Shown: positions 33,339 through 46,629, counted from the stretch's first letter. The stretch is DNA of 64,000 bases from Antedon mediterranea (GCF_964355755.1 NC_092673.1:20899001-20963000), one strand, 5' to 3'. Notes: generated from the letters alone by a model not told the origin. A program made the numbers and translations.

Positions 33339-34143
33339 GGATCACAGTGTTCTTATTTAAGTCTTGTTTTATTCGTAGTCTACAATCTATCTATTTGTAA
33401 CTAGGCCTATAACAATTTACAATACCCAATACAGTAAGGCAACATATTACACTCGTATACAACATGTGACACTGGTGTTATGTCATTCATTCAATTCAAT
33501 TATCAAAATGCATGTACTAATCGTAAGTTCGTAATCAAGAATGCCACGGCTATTTCTATTAATGAGCATTGATTAACGTTAAACGCGAGTAAATTGTTGA
33601 ATTAGTGTCCCAGAGTTAATTGCATTATGTACACATATTGGCAACGTATTTACCTTCCGGATGATCTTCTTACGCAATTGGAATAGTACAATTTTAGTAA
33701 CGCTCTCGGATATATTTCATTCATCATGATTCTTGTACGGTATCAAGTCTACCGACAATAAACATCTTGCAGTATCATGTCTGCTAAGGGGCAACAGTCC
33801 CATAGCTTTAAATAATAATTTAATCGGTTTTCGAAATAATATCTCACCTTAAGGTCCCATTAGATGAAGGTTTATTGTCGTTTGACATAACACTGCTCAT
33901 GACGCCGGGGTAGGCATATATCCTGTTCATGGGTGTTGAGGTATACCTCCCTGCTAACTTATGTTAATGTTGGAGTTAGGGTTCGGTTGAAATTCCAACA
34001 GCAGACGACTGTCTTCATTTCGAAGTTATACGAATAAAGATCACATTCTAAAGCTTTTCAATCATTTTAAAAACCGTTAACGAGTTTACTTACCAACCCA
34101 AACAAACCTCTTAAGTTCGAGTTTTTCATATCTCATGAATTGA
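33339..34143. other. Intergenic, nothing recognised
   Basis: No gene or repeat match seen. Confidence 0.4.
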
Positions 34144-34180
34144 TGACGTCATTGGACAGGTCGTTGTGCGTATATATAAG
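34144..34180 (+). promoter_or_regulatory. Promoter-like cluster: CRE, reverse CCAAT, TATATAAG
   Basis: TGACGTCA (34144-34151) is followed by ATTGG and, about 20 nt further, TATATATAAG (34171-34180). The arrangement looks like a plus-strand core promoter. The nearest plus-strand gene is the GPCR exon at 39810, 5.6 kb away; a 5' UTR exon here is possible but unproven. Confidence 0.3.
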
Positions 34181-35510
34181 ACATCACTAAATATGTAAAC
34201 ATTAAAGTTGTTATATTAAATGCTGTACTTACTGTCATAATTTAGATTATGACAAATTGTAATGCCACCATCTAACTACAGATATAACCAATAAATAGCA
34301 ATGATGAGAGATAAATAAATCAACGCCGTATTAAAAGAAATTTGTATAAATTATCTAACCGAGAGATCTTCATTTTGTGTGACACTTACTTCACGTCGTT
34401 ACGTTATGATGCGAGTTTAATATCTTTCTGTATTGGAATGTGTAAACATGTCCAATACCTGTTATGTTACTACTCTGCTGTCTTAACGTTTTAAGTTGAA
34501 AGTTTATTGTGTTCTCGTGCACAACAACAGAACGTGATACAATCGGTATTAAAATGAAATATATTCCACCAGAGTATACAATGTTACGAAGAACCTTTAA
34601 ATTTAGATTACAAAATCTGTCTGATATTTGTTAGTTTTAAAAGGTAGATAATCTTGGTCATATAATATACCGTATATAGTTTATTTTATGTGTTTTTGTG
34701 TATTCTAATAAATACTAGTATTGCTCTATTCTTTACCGTTTAGAAATCAATCTGACGCAGGCTTGCTGCCTAGTTGAATTGGATAATCTTTTCTTTGTGA
34801 ATCAAAAATTTAAAAAAAAAACCAACATATTCATGATTAAGTGCTTATATTATTCACACGTAATATCTATATTTAGACTTCTGCGTTATACAGTAACCGG
34901 TTGAAACATTTGCATTTATTGGATTCATGTGTAACGGCTCTGAACTATGCATATCATGTGAAATATTGTGTGAACGGACCCTTAACTACTATATGAGATG
35001 TAAGCCTATGTCCACACTTTCTAATTTGAAGATATTTTCCTCGGAATAAAAGCCCGTTGTTTAAATAGTTTGTTATTTTAAATACGTTTACACTTTTGCA
35101 GTTATTACTCATTAATATACAGATAGTCTAACTTACCTTATGGTTTAAATGATGTTAATCCAAATCACACAGAGGCTACATTGGGACAAAATATAACACG
35201 TCCCGACAGATCTCCGACTGAATGCATCTTGAAAATCCAAAGGCTGCCCCTAACGGTCAATAACTTTTTACAAATAAGGAGGGCGTTATTATTCATTTTG
35301 AAAAAAAGAAATTGATGATCTTTTTTTTTTTTATTGAAGGCAACAAAGATCACCAGTGTATTTGTTAAATAGATATTTTTACTAATCAAGACTTTTTTCT
35401 GAGTGACTTTAGGATTAGCGCCCTCTCTAGTTAGAATATGATTGTGCATATACAATTAGTCGTTGCATTTGACAATATAGTCAATGGGAATGAGAAAAAA
35501 TTCGATGTTT
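34181..35510. other. Intergenic, nothing recognised
   Basis: A 96-codon minus frame at 35165-35455 is lysine/phenylalanine-rich from an A/T run and has no recognisable motif. Confidence 0.4.
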
Positions 35511-35578
35511 AAGCTTGGTTCCCATTTGGTTGACCAATCACAAGCGTTAGGTAGAATGACCTTGCAACGCAAAAATTA
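35511..35578. mobile_element. Truncated foldback MITE family F copy
   Basis: Starts AAGCTTGGTTCCCATTTGG, contains TTGACCAATCACAAGCG, then is lost after CTTGCAACGCAA. Confidence 0.6.
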
Positions 35579-36004
35579 TATTATTGGGTTTTCCAAAAGA
35601 TTCTGTAATAAATTTCATTATTTTGATAGAAAAATACTATATCTATAGATGTAAATGGAGAAATATAGCAGTCACACTAAAATACTTCCTAGTCGAACTA
35701 AAATATCTCCAAAATATGGAATGGCACATTGTACAACAAAAAATGATAAAATGCACTTTGAAAAGGTGGTTACATATCGGACAGAATGGGTAGTTGAAAA
35801 CAAATGTTAGGTAATTAGCCCGAAATCTCATCGCTTATATACTTTATACATATTCACATTTGGGTATTGTGTATGAATGTATGTATTATGTAAGTTGTAT
35901 ATATATGGTGTTTTTTCTTCTTTGTTATAAACTGAAAACATAAAAAATGAAGATTTATGCAATTTGAATAGCCTTCTTGTATTTTTAATGTAGTATAATC
36001 ACCA

Positions 36005-36178
36005 AATTGTTCAGTAACGAAGTGTTTAAGGAGTAACGCAACGCAAGCGTTTTAACCAATAGCAAGCGAAGTTATAGACAGTTAGCAATCACAAGCGAAT
36101 AAGCCATCGCTTGTGATTGGTCAATTCACTTGCGTTGCGTTACGTCCTTGCGTTGCGTCGCTAGTGGGAACCACGCTT
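36005..36178. mobile_element. Foldback MITE family F copy
   Basis: AACGCAACGCAAGCGTTTTA and AGCAATCACAAGCGA on the left face TCGCTTGTGATTGGTCAATT and GTCCTTGCGTTGCGTCGCTA on the right; ends TAGTGGGAACCACGC. Confidence 0.8.
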
Positions 36179-36344
36179 AAGTGCTAATTAATATACAAAT
36201 GAAACTAGGCCTACATTGTACCACAGGTTACTATTCCTCGTCCAAAGCAGTTCCGTACGTATTTTCATAATATATTAATAATTTTGATATCGTGGGACGT
36301 TGAAAGCGCAAGTAATTTGAATAAATACGAACGTGATGGATCAT

Positions 36345-36440
36345 CCGAAATGTCGCTTGTGATTGGTCAACTTATTTTCGTTGCGTATACGTCGTTTCGT
36401 TGCGTATACGTCGTTTCGTTGCGTCCGAATGGGAACCAAG
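36345..36440. mobile_element. Foldback MITE family F, right-half copy
   Basis: GTCGCTTGTGATTGGTCAAC, then a short tandem duplication of TTGCGTATACGTCGTTTCG, then CGAATGGGAACCAAGC. Confidence 0.65.
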
Positions 36441-37611
36441 CTACACCTAATGTTTACGATATCTCATTCCTCACATTCGTTATTACTCTAATTATATAAA
36501 ACGCGAAACTAACATGTCTTGACAATACTTGTAATCCAAACAATGCTTTAAATGTACATAAATATCAAAAGACGCAAACCATCACGTCATTGAAAACACC
36601 TACGTATTCATGAATCAAAACGTGCGGCTTACGTAAGTGCTGCGTGTTTTACGATGCATTATTCGTAATTTTATATTCGTTTACAAACACAATGTCGTGC
36701 GTATTTGATTCACATATTTCTATGGTGCAACGAGTTAGACTTGAGTTATTTATTCATGGAAGAGGCTAATGTGTAACTAACGTGATGTATTTCAATTTCA
36801 TTCGAAATGTATAGCTATATCCAAACAGCACATAAACGGTGTTCTCTTTTGGTTAAAACAAGGAGACCTGCTTTTAAAATCAATCCTGGATTCTAGTGCT
36901 AGAACTCAGTAATTTTATTCAATAATTCGCTAATGTACAAAACAACTCTTTTTCGTGCGACCTTCTCTATTTGTATGATTACATGTCCTTTTTTCTATGT
37001 ATTTAGTTGAGTAAAATAACATTAACACATTATGCTCACACCTGACCCGTAACAGCTGGTCCAATATAAAACATATATATTACTATTAAAGCCTCAAGAA
37101 AACAGTTACTCTCGACACAACATTGATAAAATGGATGGACAAACTGAAAATGAATGAACGACCGGAAAATAAATGAACGATCGGAAAATAAATGAATGAC
37201 CGGAAAATAAATGAACAACCGAACAAAACAAAAATGAAAAAAACAGATGGAAACACTAACAGGTAACGAGTTTTTATTATGTTTATCATTATCAGTTTAT
37301 AAAACGTTTCTTCTCTCTTAATGTTCGCAAAATCTGGTAACCTGCCACCTGCCAGTTCGTAAATAATGAGCACGAGGTCTTGAGTTAAGTCACGTGAACT
37401 GTATGTGAAATGTAAATGCAATAAATATTGATTTTAAAAACATTCATCCGGCGTATTGTCATATGAAAACGAACATATTGCCTCAACTCTTTCAGTGCAA
37501 ACAAAATGATTGCAACAATTTATTCATTATTCATTTATTCTTCACATTATTGAATTTAGTTGTGTTTAGCTGATTTTAATCTAGAATTTAAGCCAAGTTG
37601 TTATATATATA
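36441..37611. other. Intergenic; short tandem GACCGGAAAATAAATGAAC array at 37140-37220
   Basis: About four to five copies of a ~20-bp unit GACCGGAAAATAAATGAA lie at 37159-37225, producing repetitive frames on the minus strand. No gene recognised. Confidence 0.5.
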
Positions 37612-37750
37612 GGTATTTATTCATAAAAAAACACATAAATAATACAAACAGAAGGCAGCCCTACGGCTGAAAAATTCTGCAAACAACGTACAAAGTAAAA
37701 ATTTAAAAGACTCTAACAACAATATAATAATACAAGTACACAGTAAATCA
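37612..37750 (-). mobile_element. LINE 3' end fragment (minus strand)
   Basis: Begins with a TTTATTCAT tract followed by GGCAGCCCTACGGCTGAAAA, the same style as the fragment at 43371 (AGCCGCAAGGCTAAAA). On the minus strand this reads as a LINE 3' UTR ending in an AATAAATA tail. Confidence 0.45.
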
Positions 37751-39809
37751 GATCATTAAAAAGCCGTTACAATTCTTGCCAAAAGACTCAGATAAACCAA
37801 AGCATGCGGTAATCACTAATTCATTAATTATTATTAATGTTATAAACCTACAAAGTTTTAGTTTTAGAAGCTTCATTCATTCTATCAATAATGTTAGGGA
37901 TGGTATTTTATGTTTACATCATAAATTATTTTGATTTTTGAATCTTAACACGGTAAAAATTACAACATGAAAATTACCAATACAATCAATTCAAAATATT
38001 GATGGAATTGGTAAATCGTATAAAGATAACAAATATAGGCCTATTCATTTATTTGTTTGTCTTATGTGGGTTCGTCCTACTTTTATTTCATTTTATTTTA
38101 TTTTAAAATAAATGCATTGCACGTAATAAATAAAATCAATAAATCTTTTATAGTGATATATACAATAGAACTAAAATAAATCGTATATTATAATAATAAT
38201 ATAATAATGATAGACTATTCATTTATTCTTTATTCATTCATGTTATGCCTAGTCTATGGTTTTTGACAACTTGTACATTTTTACAGTGTCGCATACAATT
38301 AATGTCGTCCTCTAAACAAAAGCATTTCTGAAATTATATGCATGATAAATAATGGATACATTATTAATATTTCTTACAGAGAATAACTTTACTAATTTGT
38401 AAACAAACCCAAACATGATAAAGGAAGACATAAACAAAACATCATAAAGAAAATTACTGAAAAGGTATATTCCCACTGCGGTCTTTGAAACATGACGCAC
38501 AGTTTCGATAAAGGCATTTATGAACACCTTACTTTTCTCATGGAATTGCTTATGACATAACACATCAGTATCTTTGTGAAAACCGCTTTTATTGCACCCG
38601 AATGTTTAACTTAAGCGTTAATGTATTTGGTAAATACACCATGGACCAAAGGTAAAAATGTGTTTACAAAAACAGACTCTCAAGATTTGTTCAGATGAAC
38701 AACGATTTCTTGTTCAATTTATGTAATCATTAAGAATATTACAGAATTCTTTGATAATTTTCGAATAAATTACCATAGTAACGGATTCAGACAATTGGGT
38801 TAACTTAGGAAATGACATAATTTACAGACAACCCTATTTAATTGAGCATTCACACAAAATGCTGTTAGGCTAATGGGTGGATTATTAAATTAGCATCGAA
38901 TACAATGTGTTTAAACTATTGAACAAATAGAAGACATTGAACAATATGCGGACCGCTTTGTAGTTTAGTATCATAATTGTGTCTGATAATTATGAGGCAA
39001 ACTGTACTTACAGTAACATTACAGTACCGTCTGCTCCATCGTCTTGTACCACGCATTACGTTCTATAATTATCACCTTCAAGTCGTTATGCTTTTTCGTT
39101 TGGTAATGCTTTAGTTAGTGAATCATTTGCCATTGTTAATTGAAATAGTATGATGGATACACATAAGTTGGTGCTCAGCAGGGGAACTTTATTACTGTTA
39201 TTTGAATAAGAACCTGTCTAAATTGAGCTAAAAATATCATTCTTAGACAATTAGCGAACATGCTTAGCACTCTGTGATAAATACATTACAGCGGCACGCC
39301 TGAAGCGGACTTTAGGCATTCAGCTAGCTACTAACGCAAGAGAATGCGTGTAAGAGCGACCTCTATCAACACAGCGCTTCGATTTTCTAGTAGACAATAA
39401 TACCATGGCATTGAGAGGTATTCTTTGAGAAGATTTAGCTCGCAGATCCCCTGTTCATTCACAATAAGACATTATTGAACCAGTGATGTGCAATGATCTG
39501 GCAAAACAATTAATCCATGGAACACGGCCACTTTGTCTGTATTACGATAGATCACCATCTGAAAACAAACCGCCGAAATGCCAAACAAGATTGGTGACGA
39601 ATTTCAATGTGGTAGGCCTATCTGATATTATTATTACTGGTGTCTAAGTTAATTGGAAATGCTATGTAGTTGAAATGCGATTGTTTTTGAGATCCCAGAC
39701 TGTATAGTTTCTGTAGCTTTATGTAGACGGGTACAACAACGAAGGATGGGTTACAAACAGAAAGTCGGATAAATTTGTTATCGGTTTGCTTCCGAAATTA
39801 TCTGAAACT
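37751..39809. other. Upstream region of the second GPCR; no coding sequence recognised
   Basis: AT-rich. An 83-codon minus frame (38312-38563) shows hydrophobic stretches but no recognisable family. Regulatory sequence or the 5' UTR of the receptor may lie here; no clear TATA box was chosen. Confidence 0.35.
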
Positions 39810-40154
39810 ATGGAGTTTACCACTGCAACCGTGCTATACTATGAAGTCCTCACCAATATATCACAGTGGAATGATATAAAAACAGAAGTCGGGGATAATA
39901 ATACGTACTTATTGCTTGGATATGAACTCACGAATCTGACATCAGAGGATGAGCACCAGGAATATTATGCCAGTTTTGCATATATTGCCTTATCTGTGTT
40001 GATATTATGGACGTTTTTTGGCAATGCTTTGGTGTTGATGGCAGTGAGTAGGGAGAGGGGGTTAAAGTCAATGTCAAATTACGTGATAGCATCTTTAGCG
40101 TTAGCCGATTTGTTGCTGTCTGTGTTAGTCATGCCAATTGGTTTACTTAATCTG
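39810..40154 (+). CDS. Aminergic GPCR, first coding exon (N-terminus to TM2), D2-like or related
   Basis: 115 codons from ATG 39810 to a donor CTG|GTAAGTTAC at 40155, phase 0. The N-terminus has three N-glycosylation sequons (N16, N30, N42). TM1 holds [20 protein letters not shown] with N72, and TM2 holds [15 protein letters not shown] with D100 and P109. This pattern, with the intron right after TM2, is like dopamine D2 receptors, whose second coding exon starts at the same place; serotonin, trace amine and alpha-adrenergic-like receptors share it. TM3 onward is not found downstream in this window, so the intron extends beyond 64 kb or the gene is broken; ligand cannot be assigned. An in-frame TTG upstream is not used. 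It is a plasma-membrane receptor. Confidence 0.8.
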
Positions 40155-40324
40155 GTAAGTTACAACTTTATACTAATCTTTGGCTTTATTGCTAAAGGAT
40201 TTGCGACACTACTTCTTATATTCTCATATTATACAATTTATCAACATGTTTATTCCCCTTATTTCTAAAAATATACGGTAAAATATCTTCAACCCCTCTG
40301 CTCAGCAGACACATCCACAAATAA

Positions 40325-40415
40325 AAATTGGTTCTGATTGGTTACCAGGATGCAACGCATGAACTACATACGCGAACGCAAGTAATTTGACCAATCACAA
40401 GCGACAGAACGTTCA
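40325..40415. mobile_element. Foldback MITE family F fragment in the GPCR intron
   Basis: GGATGCAACGCATGAACTAC, then TTTGACCAATCACAAGCGAC, then the copy stops after the core. Confidence 0.5.
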
Positions 40416-41479
40416 TTAAGTTTACATTATCTATAATATTTATAACATCACATTATAGGCCTACCGTATTTTATAATTGTAACTGAACAATTGATGATTA
40501 TAACGTAACTTTAAATATGCATATATTTTTTTTGCTATGATATAACATTGAATAGTATTTATCATAATCGACATACATGCTCGTAATAATTGTATTAAAT
40601 CATGTAAACACAACTTAATATGATGATTAGAATAGTTATCGTATTTATTCAGTCTGACAAAATATTTTGTGCCTTCATCTGTAACCAAAGTGGCCGCATA
40701 CAGCGTATTAAATGTAATGTAATATCATTTTAACACCAGTGGTGCTTATAGACACGATCTCTCGATTACGACTAATGTTTGATTGATATGACGAGCCAGC
40801 TGACAATAAGTGATAGAAATCATTAGGATTCGGGAATTTTTCCTGATTGGTAGATGATGTCTTGGAATCGACAGTTATTCCACCATCTTATATACTGATT
40901 AGTCGTATTAGCTATGAATTACACATTTCTTTAGGGAAATTGTAGACGGCTTTAAAACGCCGTCATCATCAGATGGAGTGCAATTCCTTAAATTGATAAT
41001 ACTATAAAGAATTTAATCAGTACAATGATATTATTCAATTCAATTTGTTTTTTCAATTCATATACATTTATTTATCAACAGTTCTTAATAGTTTAATAAT
41101 AAGTTGATTAATCAATAAAGAAAATAAATAAACTTTTGATAGCGTCGCAAACTAAGAAGGCAGGGTTTTGTCTCATGAGGACCCATGGACGAAAAACAAA
41201 GGTAGGCCTAATGCGTAATGCAACATTGAAATAATGTGATCACATGGCATAACTTATAAAATAGGTTGACAATACAATACAATACAATTTAAATTATAAT
41301 ACAAACTAGTATAATGAGATTTATTTTTTCTTTTTAAAAGATAAACGAGCAATTGTCCTAATATAATCTGAAAGGTTATGTATTATACCAAACACTTGGA
41401 TGTTAAGCAAAGATATGATATTAATAAAGTGATACTTTGCCGTTCAAGAAACAAACAATCATATTTTATATTTTTGATA
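40416..41479. other. Presumed intron of the second GPCR; nothing recognised
   Basis: Contains a small hairpin GACGGCTTTAAAACGCCGTC at about 40948. No exon with TM3 features (D-x-x-x-C-T, DRY) was seen. Confidence 0.4.
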
Positions 41480-41700
41480 TTAATTTTAAACCTGGAATCC
41501 CCCTTTAATATTATTAATGTTTGTCGTATGAAACGTCCTTATTGAATGTGCCTATTTCTATTCATTACAACAGTTTGTGTATATTTTATTTTTTAATAGT
41601 AATTTAAAACCCGGAAAACCTCTTTAATGTTAATGTTCGTCGTATGAAACGTCCTTATTGCATGTCTATTCATTACAACAGTCGGTGCGTCCCCTAAGGA
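41480..41700. repeat. Diverged tandem pair, ~125 bp
   Basis: GTCGTATGAAACGTCCTTAT and CTATTCATTACAACAGT occur twice in order (around 41523 and 41640), each preceded by TTTAAACC/TTAAAACCCGGAA. Confidence 0.75.
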
Positions 41701-42149
41701 CCACTGTGATCATAGACAACCCCACAACACAACAGGAAACATTGTAATGAATGTATATAAAAATGAGCACATGCAAGATAATTTGAAAAAAAAACCGATA
41801 TTACGGTTGAAGCCGTTTAATTACGTCATGTTTTCGGATCTCAATAAACCTGTTGTTGCATCCTTATTCTGTCTTGATCGATCGATTGTAATGTTGACAT
41901 GGTGACATTTAATTACACCTGGTCTTCCAACTAATCTATAACAATCAATTATCTAAGAATCAAAGGACGCCAATAACTAATTTGATATTATTTGTTGTTG
42001 GATATTCAGTACATTGCGCTGCCGGGTCTTTATCTATGAGCCCGTTCATGTTATTTACCCGGTAATTGGTTTCAGTTATCTAGTGGGTAGGAACCAAACT
42101 AACACGGGTAAATTACTAGTCTGAACGTTTGCTTGATGTTATTGTTGTT

Positions 42150-42401
42150 GTAAGATTTCATACGCGTACAACAACGAGAAACTCGCCAATTACAAACTGG
42201 ACTGTCTCATTTGAAGCTTAGGAAGTAAGTTACAACCATTGCACTAGGTTAGGATTGAACCCTTGCACTAGGTTAGGATTGAACCCTTGCACTAGGTTAG
42301 GATTGAACCCTTGCACTTAGGTTAGGATTGAACCCTTGCACTAGGTTAGGATTGAACCCTTGCATTAGGTTAATATTGAACCCTTGCACTAGGTTAGGAT
42401 T
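42150..42401. repeat. SINE-like repeat with a seven-copy 24-bp minisatellite
   Basis: 42150-42234 matches 4640-4745 (TTTCATACGC, CTCGCCAATTA, TTAGGAAGT). From 42235 seven copies of GAACCCTTGCACTAGGTTAG + GATT follow with period 24 (one copy 25, one with several changes). The same unit exists once at 4960-4990 as part of the tRNA-like SINE, so the array is an expansion of a SINE segment. Confidence 0.85.
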
Positions 42402-43370
42402 GACTGATGGACATTGGAATTGATTAAACCATACTAATAATAATATTTTAGCAGGGAAGAGTGATAACAAAATGTAGTTTTATCTGGAAGACCAAAGATG
42501 ACAAGTTTTACCTACTAGATCTATAGTCATTCTGCAATACCAATACCGATTATGTGACTTTATTCCTTTATTTCTAACTATTTTAAACATACACCGGCAA
42601 TCTTGGTGATACTTCATCTTGCCCTTATTAAGAAACAACTTTCCAGTGTATTATGCGCCTGAAAATAGCCTTCTACACTCAGATGTTACCACCTGACGTC
42701 TATTAATGTAACTAATGTGAACATTTGACAACTACTGTTGTGACCTTTAAACACATTTTGTATCACCAGTCAAAATGAAATAACCTACTCATGTCTTAAG
42801 TTGTTTCTTGTTTCATTGTCCTGATTAAAACCTGATTATAAGGCCTAATCAGTTAATCTGTATTCTCCTCCTTGCAGCTAATGTATTGGATGTAAGCGGC
42901 AGAGAAACGTTCGTATATACTTTAGTTTTGCTCAGTAATTTTTCCACAACAGTATGGTCCTTTAAGTAGTGCTAATTATTGTTAACTAATATTGAGGTCA
43001 GTTCAAGTTATAATATGATAACTGTATCTGAAATCTATAGCCTCATTATGAATAGTTTATACAATAGTGAATGTGTTACGGCTTGCTACCCGCCGTCTAG
43101 ATGTCCTTACCTATACCCGCCTCTTACTCTATGCAAACCCAACAAACCAATATTAATAGGTAGCTGAATGATATTTGTACAATGAAGATATATTACAAAA
43201 GCTAGACATTGCTGTACAAATATGGCAAGATTGGTGGTTTTGTTACCGGAGGTAGATCGAAATAGATTGCTTTTAATTGCAGCAGCATCCATTTATATCC
43301 AAATCAACGTATTCATTGTACAGTATCCCATCATGCATCTATACGTCCAAACTATACACAATTTATATAC
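42402..43370. other. Intergenic or intronic, nothing recognised
   Basis: AT-rich with no repeat match within the window. Confidence 0.4.
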
Positions 43371-43520
43371 TTTTTTATTTATTTATTTATTCGGGTATAA
43401 AACTTACAAAAAGTAGCCGCAAGGCTAAAAACATTTACAAAATTACTGTACAATTTACTTACATAACAATAAAAAGAATGTAATAAAAATGATATAAAAA
43501 GTACAACAATATCACTCTGT
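43371..43520 (-). mobile_element. LINE 3' end fragment (minus strand)
   Basis: On the minus strand ends in ATACCCGAATAAATAAATAA, a tandem AAAT tail typical of CR1/L2-type LINEs; upstream of it TTTTTAGCCTTGCGGCTACT. Confidence 0.55.
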
Positions 43521-44439
43521 CTCTTTGGCTATATGAACTATTTTTTAGCATATTAATTATTGTAGGGATGGATGCATTTTTAAATCTTTCCGTTCTCGGT
43601 TTGTATTGTTGATATTTGATTGTTCAAAAAAATGTTAAAAATCGATGTTTTTTAGCTTATTCATTAATAGTTTAAACATCTAACGAATGATAGAAATAAT
43701 TTATTTAAACCATATTGAATTGAATATTGCTTCCCTGAAGCGAAGCAAACTCAAAATTCGGTTTCTTTGATTATCCCATTCTTACTAATCAGGCACGACC
43801 CCTGATTGATCCAATCTTTTGTAACATTTTTATATACAACATTGCCAAAATATTGTATGAAAAATTTAATTTTTGATAAACCAAATTATCAAGTACTCAC
43901 TTGCTACTTTATTTTTTGTTAAAATAGATGGAAGATTTAACATTTCTTTGGCTTAGGCTTACCTTTCTTTGAATCAGTGGTAGGCCTACTGTATATATTA
44001 ATAACCAACCAACTCGTCATACTTTGCCCTATATAATCTCCGTTAATTAAAATGAAAGAGAACTAATAGCAGCTAGATAAGCGATCATGTTGCAGGCCTA
44101 ATAGTTCAATTGAGGCGTTTAGTAGGGTTAATAATACTACAGCTCTTTAGATCAACTAATATTGACATGTCTTAATATTATTGCTGCCGAGGGTCGATGT
44201 CTTTGATTGTATTTGACGATATTGCAATACAATACGAATCGTGACTGTAATCAACAATATAATAGCTATGTTATGGTGTGGGAAACTTGTAAGCCAGTAT
44301 GTAATATCATTAATACTATTTTACTATTTCTGTAATACTTCATCTGACCCTATTTAAAAACAAAATTATTGTTATTATTATGGCTTTTATTTCGTATCTT
44401 TTTGCAATAAAAAATTGTGAAAAACATGTCTGTATCTTT

Positions 44440-44735
44440 TAATTCTACAGAACAACTTGCTAAGGGACCCTCCCACATGTTTTTTCTCTACTTTTAGTTA
44501 ATACATTAGGCAAGACTAGTGCCTTTAGCAAACTTAAGCAACAAGATCTCTCGTCTTACATAAGTTGTGATATATTTCAGACGCATGTTGTTCATATGAG
44601 TCAAATTCTTGACTCATAATTCTGCAAACGCGTTTCTGAATACATTCTAATTCTTTAGTTTGTGCATCAGTTAATGCGAAATGCCACACAGGGTAAGCAC
44701 ATACAGTGAAGTATTTTTGTATAGGCCTAGCGTAT
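44440..44735 (-). mobile_element. LINE reverse-transcriptase C-terminal fragment (minus strand)
   Basis: Minus strand from 44735 translates AYPVWHFALTDAQTKELE then CIQKRVCRIMSQ, a pattern (W-H-x-L-T-x-A-Q, then E-x-I-Q-K-R) found after the RT domain of CR1/L2-like LINEs. Stops and frameshifts follow before GGSLSKLF-like residues. A dead copy. Confidence 0.65.
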
Positions 44736-46629
44736 ATAATAATTCACAGGCTGAAATAATATATACACACAATCAATATTATGTAATGTTATTAACATTA
44801 GTACCATGGTACTTATTTCGAATGTTGTAAGATAAAATAAATTTCATTTTGTTTACAACATCAATTAACTGATCTATAATTATATAACTCTGGTTACCAA
44901 GTCAACTGACTTCATTAGACTGATATTACAATAGGTCACTGTATAATGTTCATCTATTTATAGAAAATAACTTGGTATCAACAGATAGCGATCTTGATTT
45001 CAAGCATTCGTTTAAGTTATTGAGTTAGTTTTAACATAGAATTAAATATGCCTGTTTGTAGTAGGCATATACAGGTATATATTTGATTGCTTTATCAAGC
45101 TTTAAATATTTTGTAATAATTCTATTTTCACTGAAATAAAACGTAGTCCATGGGCCAGACATTTTATTCGGTATCAAATTGCTATCATACATTTTTGTAA
45201 AGCTTAGTATGTGTACTTTTCAGAAATCCATGATAGCAATGCCAATTGTACAGCTTAATAGTAATTGTTGAGGATTATATAGCACCGCCTACGGAAAATA
45301 TGAACAAATGTTGGGGTAGCAGTAATGTTTTTGCTAATAACTTGGGATTTAGTGAACAGATTTGCATTTTCTTGGTATCAGTATGTAGTGTATAGATTGT
45401 TCAAATGTAATATTTTGCTACTCGGAGACTGCGGCGATTAACAAACTCATAGAATACTAAATAAAGATGCATATAAGTTCTGGCTTAAATAGTTTATTAG
45501 TAAATGAACATTCACCCATGTAAAACTGCACATAAAAGTCATAAGGAAATATAAGTTATATATAGCAATAATTTTCCAATTCTAAGTAAGCACAACAGGG
45601 AATTTATCTAAGTAAATCCAACAAATATTGACGCCGTTAGAGGTCAAAAGGTCATTGAACTTTATTAAAAAATGATTTTTTTTTTTAAATATTAACTTTT
45701 AAAAAAGACAATACGATTAAAATTCATCCGCACATGTGGTGTTAGTATACAATATATAATAGTATATTAATATAATAGTACAACCTTGGTAAACGGCTAC
45801 CGAAAATTAGAAAATTAAACCAAATGTTGTTTGGTGGTCACGGCCTACGTCTTCGTTGGTGCTATATTAATACATTAAGCTGCTAATTCCTCTAGGTTAA
45901 TTTCAGAAAGTGGTGAATTTAGAAACTCCAGTTGGCGTTCACATATGTCCAGAATTTAGTCAATAACCTTAAATTGTTTCAGTCGCGACGATACAGATTA
46001 TTAGCATTACAGTAGACTGGATAACTAGATTGCGGGATAAAGCCAAATTGGTCACTCATCTCTGTAAATCAACAATGTGGAAAAACAGTGCGAGCATGCC
46101 TGTATGCTCTGCTAGTTAAGACGACGTATCTTCTTGATTGATTAAACTGTGCGTTTGTTTGAATAGATAGGCATTTTTAAAATACTATGAAAAATAAAAT
46201 GTGTTGTAAAAAAAATCAGATAGATTAATATAGGTAATATAACTTTAATTTTACGTTTCTGGTGTTTTTATTCAACTTCATATTTTATGTTTGTGCTAAT
46301 AATAGCAAAAATTATCCACCATATACCCACCGTCTTTTTTCACTTGCTAGGGAGTCAATAGACATGTGGTATTACATTAGGTTAAACTACCTTACTACTG
46401 AAAAAAAAAGTCTATCTGGTTTTTATAGCAGAATTTTTCCGAATTTTGCATTTTACTAATTTAGGGGAAATTTTTCATGTTTTTTTTGTCATGATGTATT
46501 GGTAATTAACCAAATGTCTTATTTAAAATGCATGCCTGTACCTGAGCTTTAAAGTTGAAAATATGAATCTGTACATCAGGTACTCAACTTAATTGTACAA
46601 GAGACGTTTTTACTACGATGTCTGATATT
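44736..46629. other. Intergenic or intronic, nothing recognised
   Basis: AT-rich. No GPCR exon, no clear repeat. Short frames only. Confidence 0.4.
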
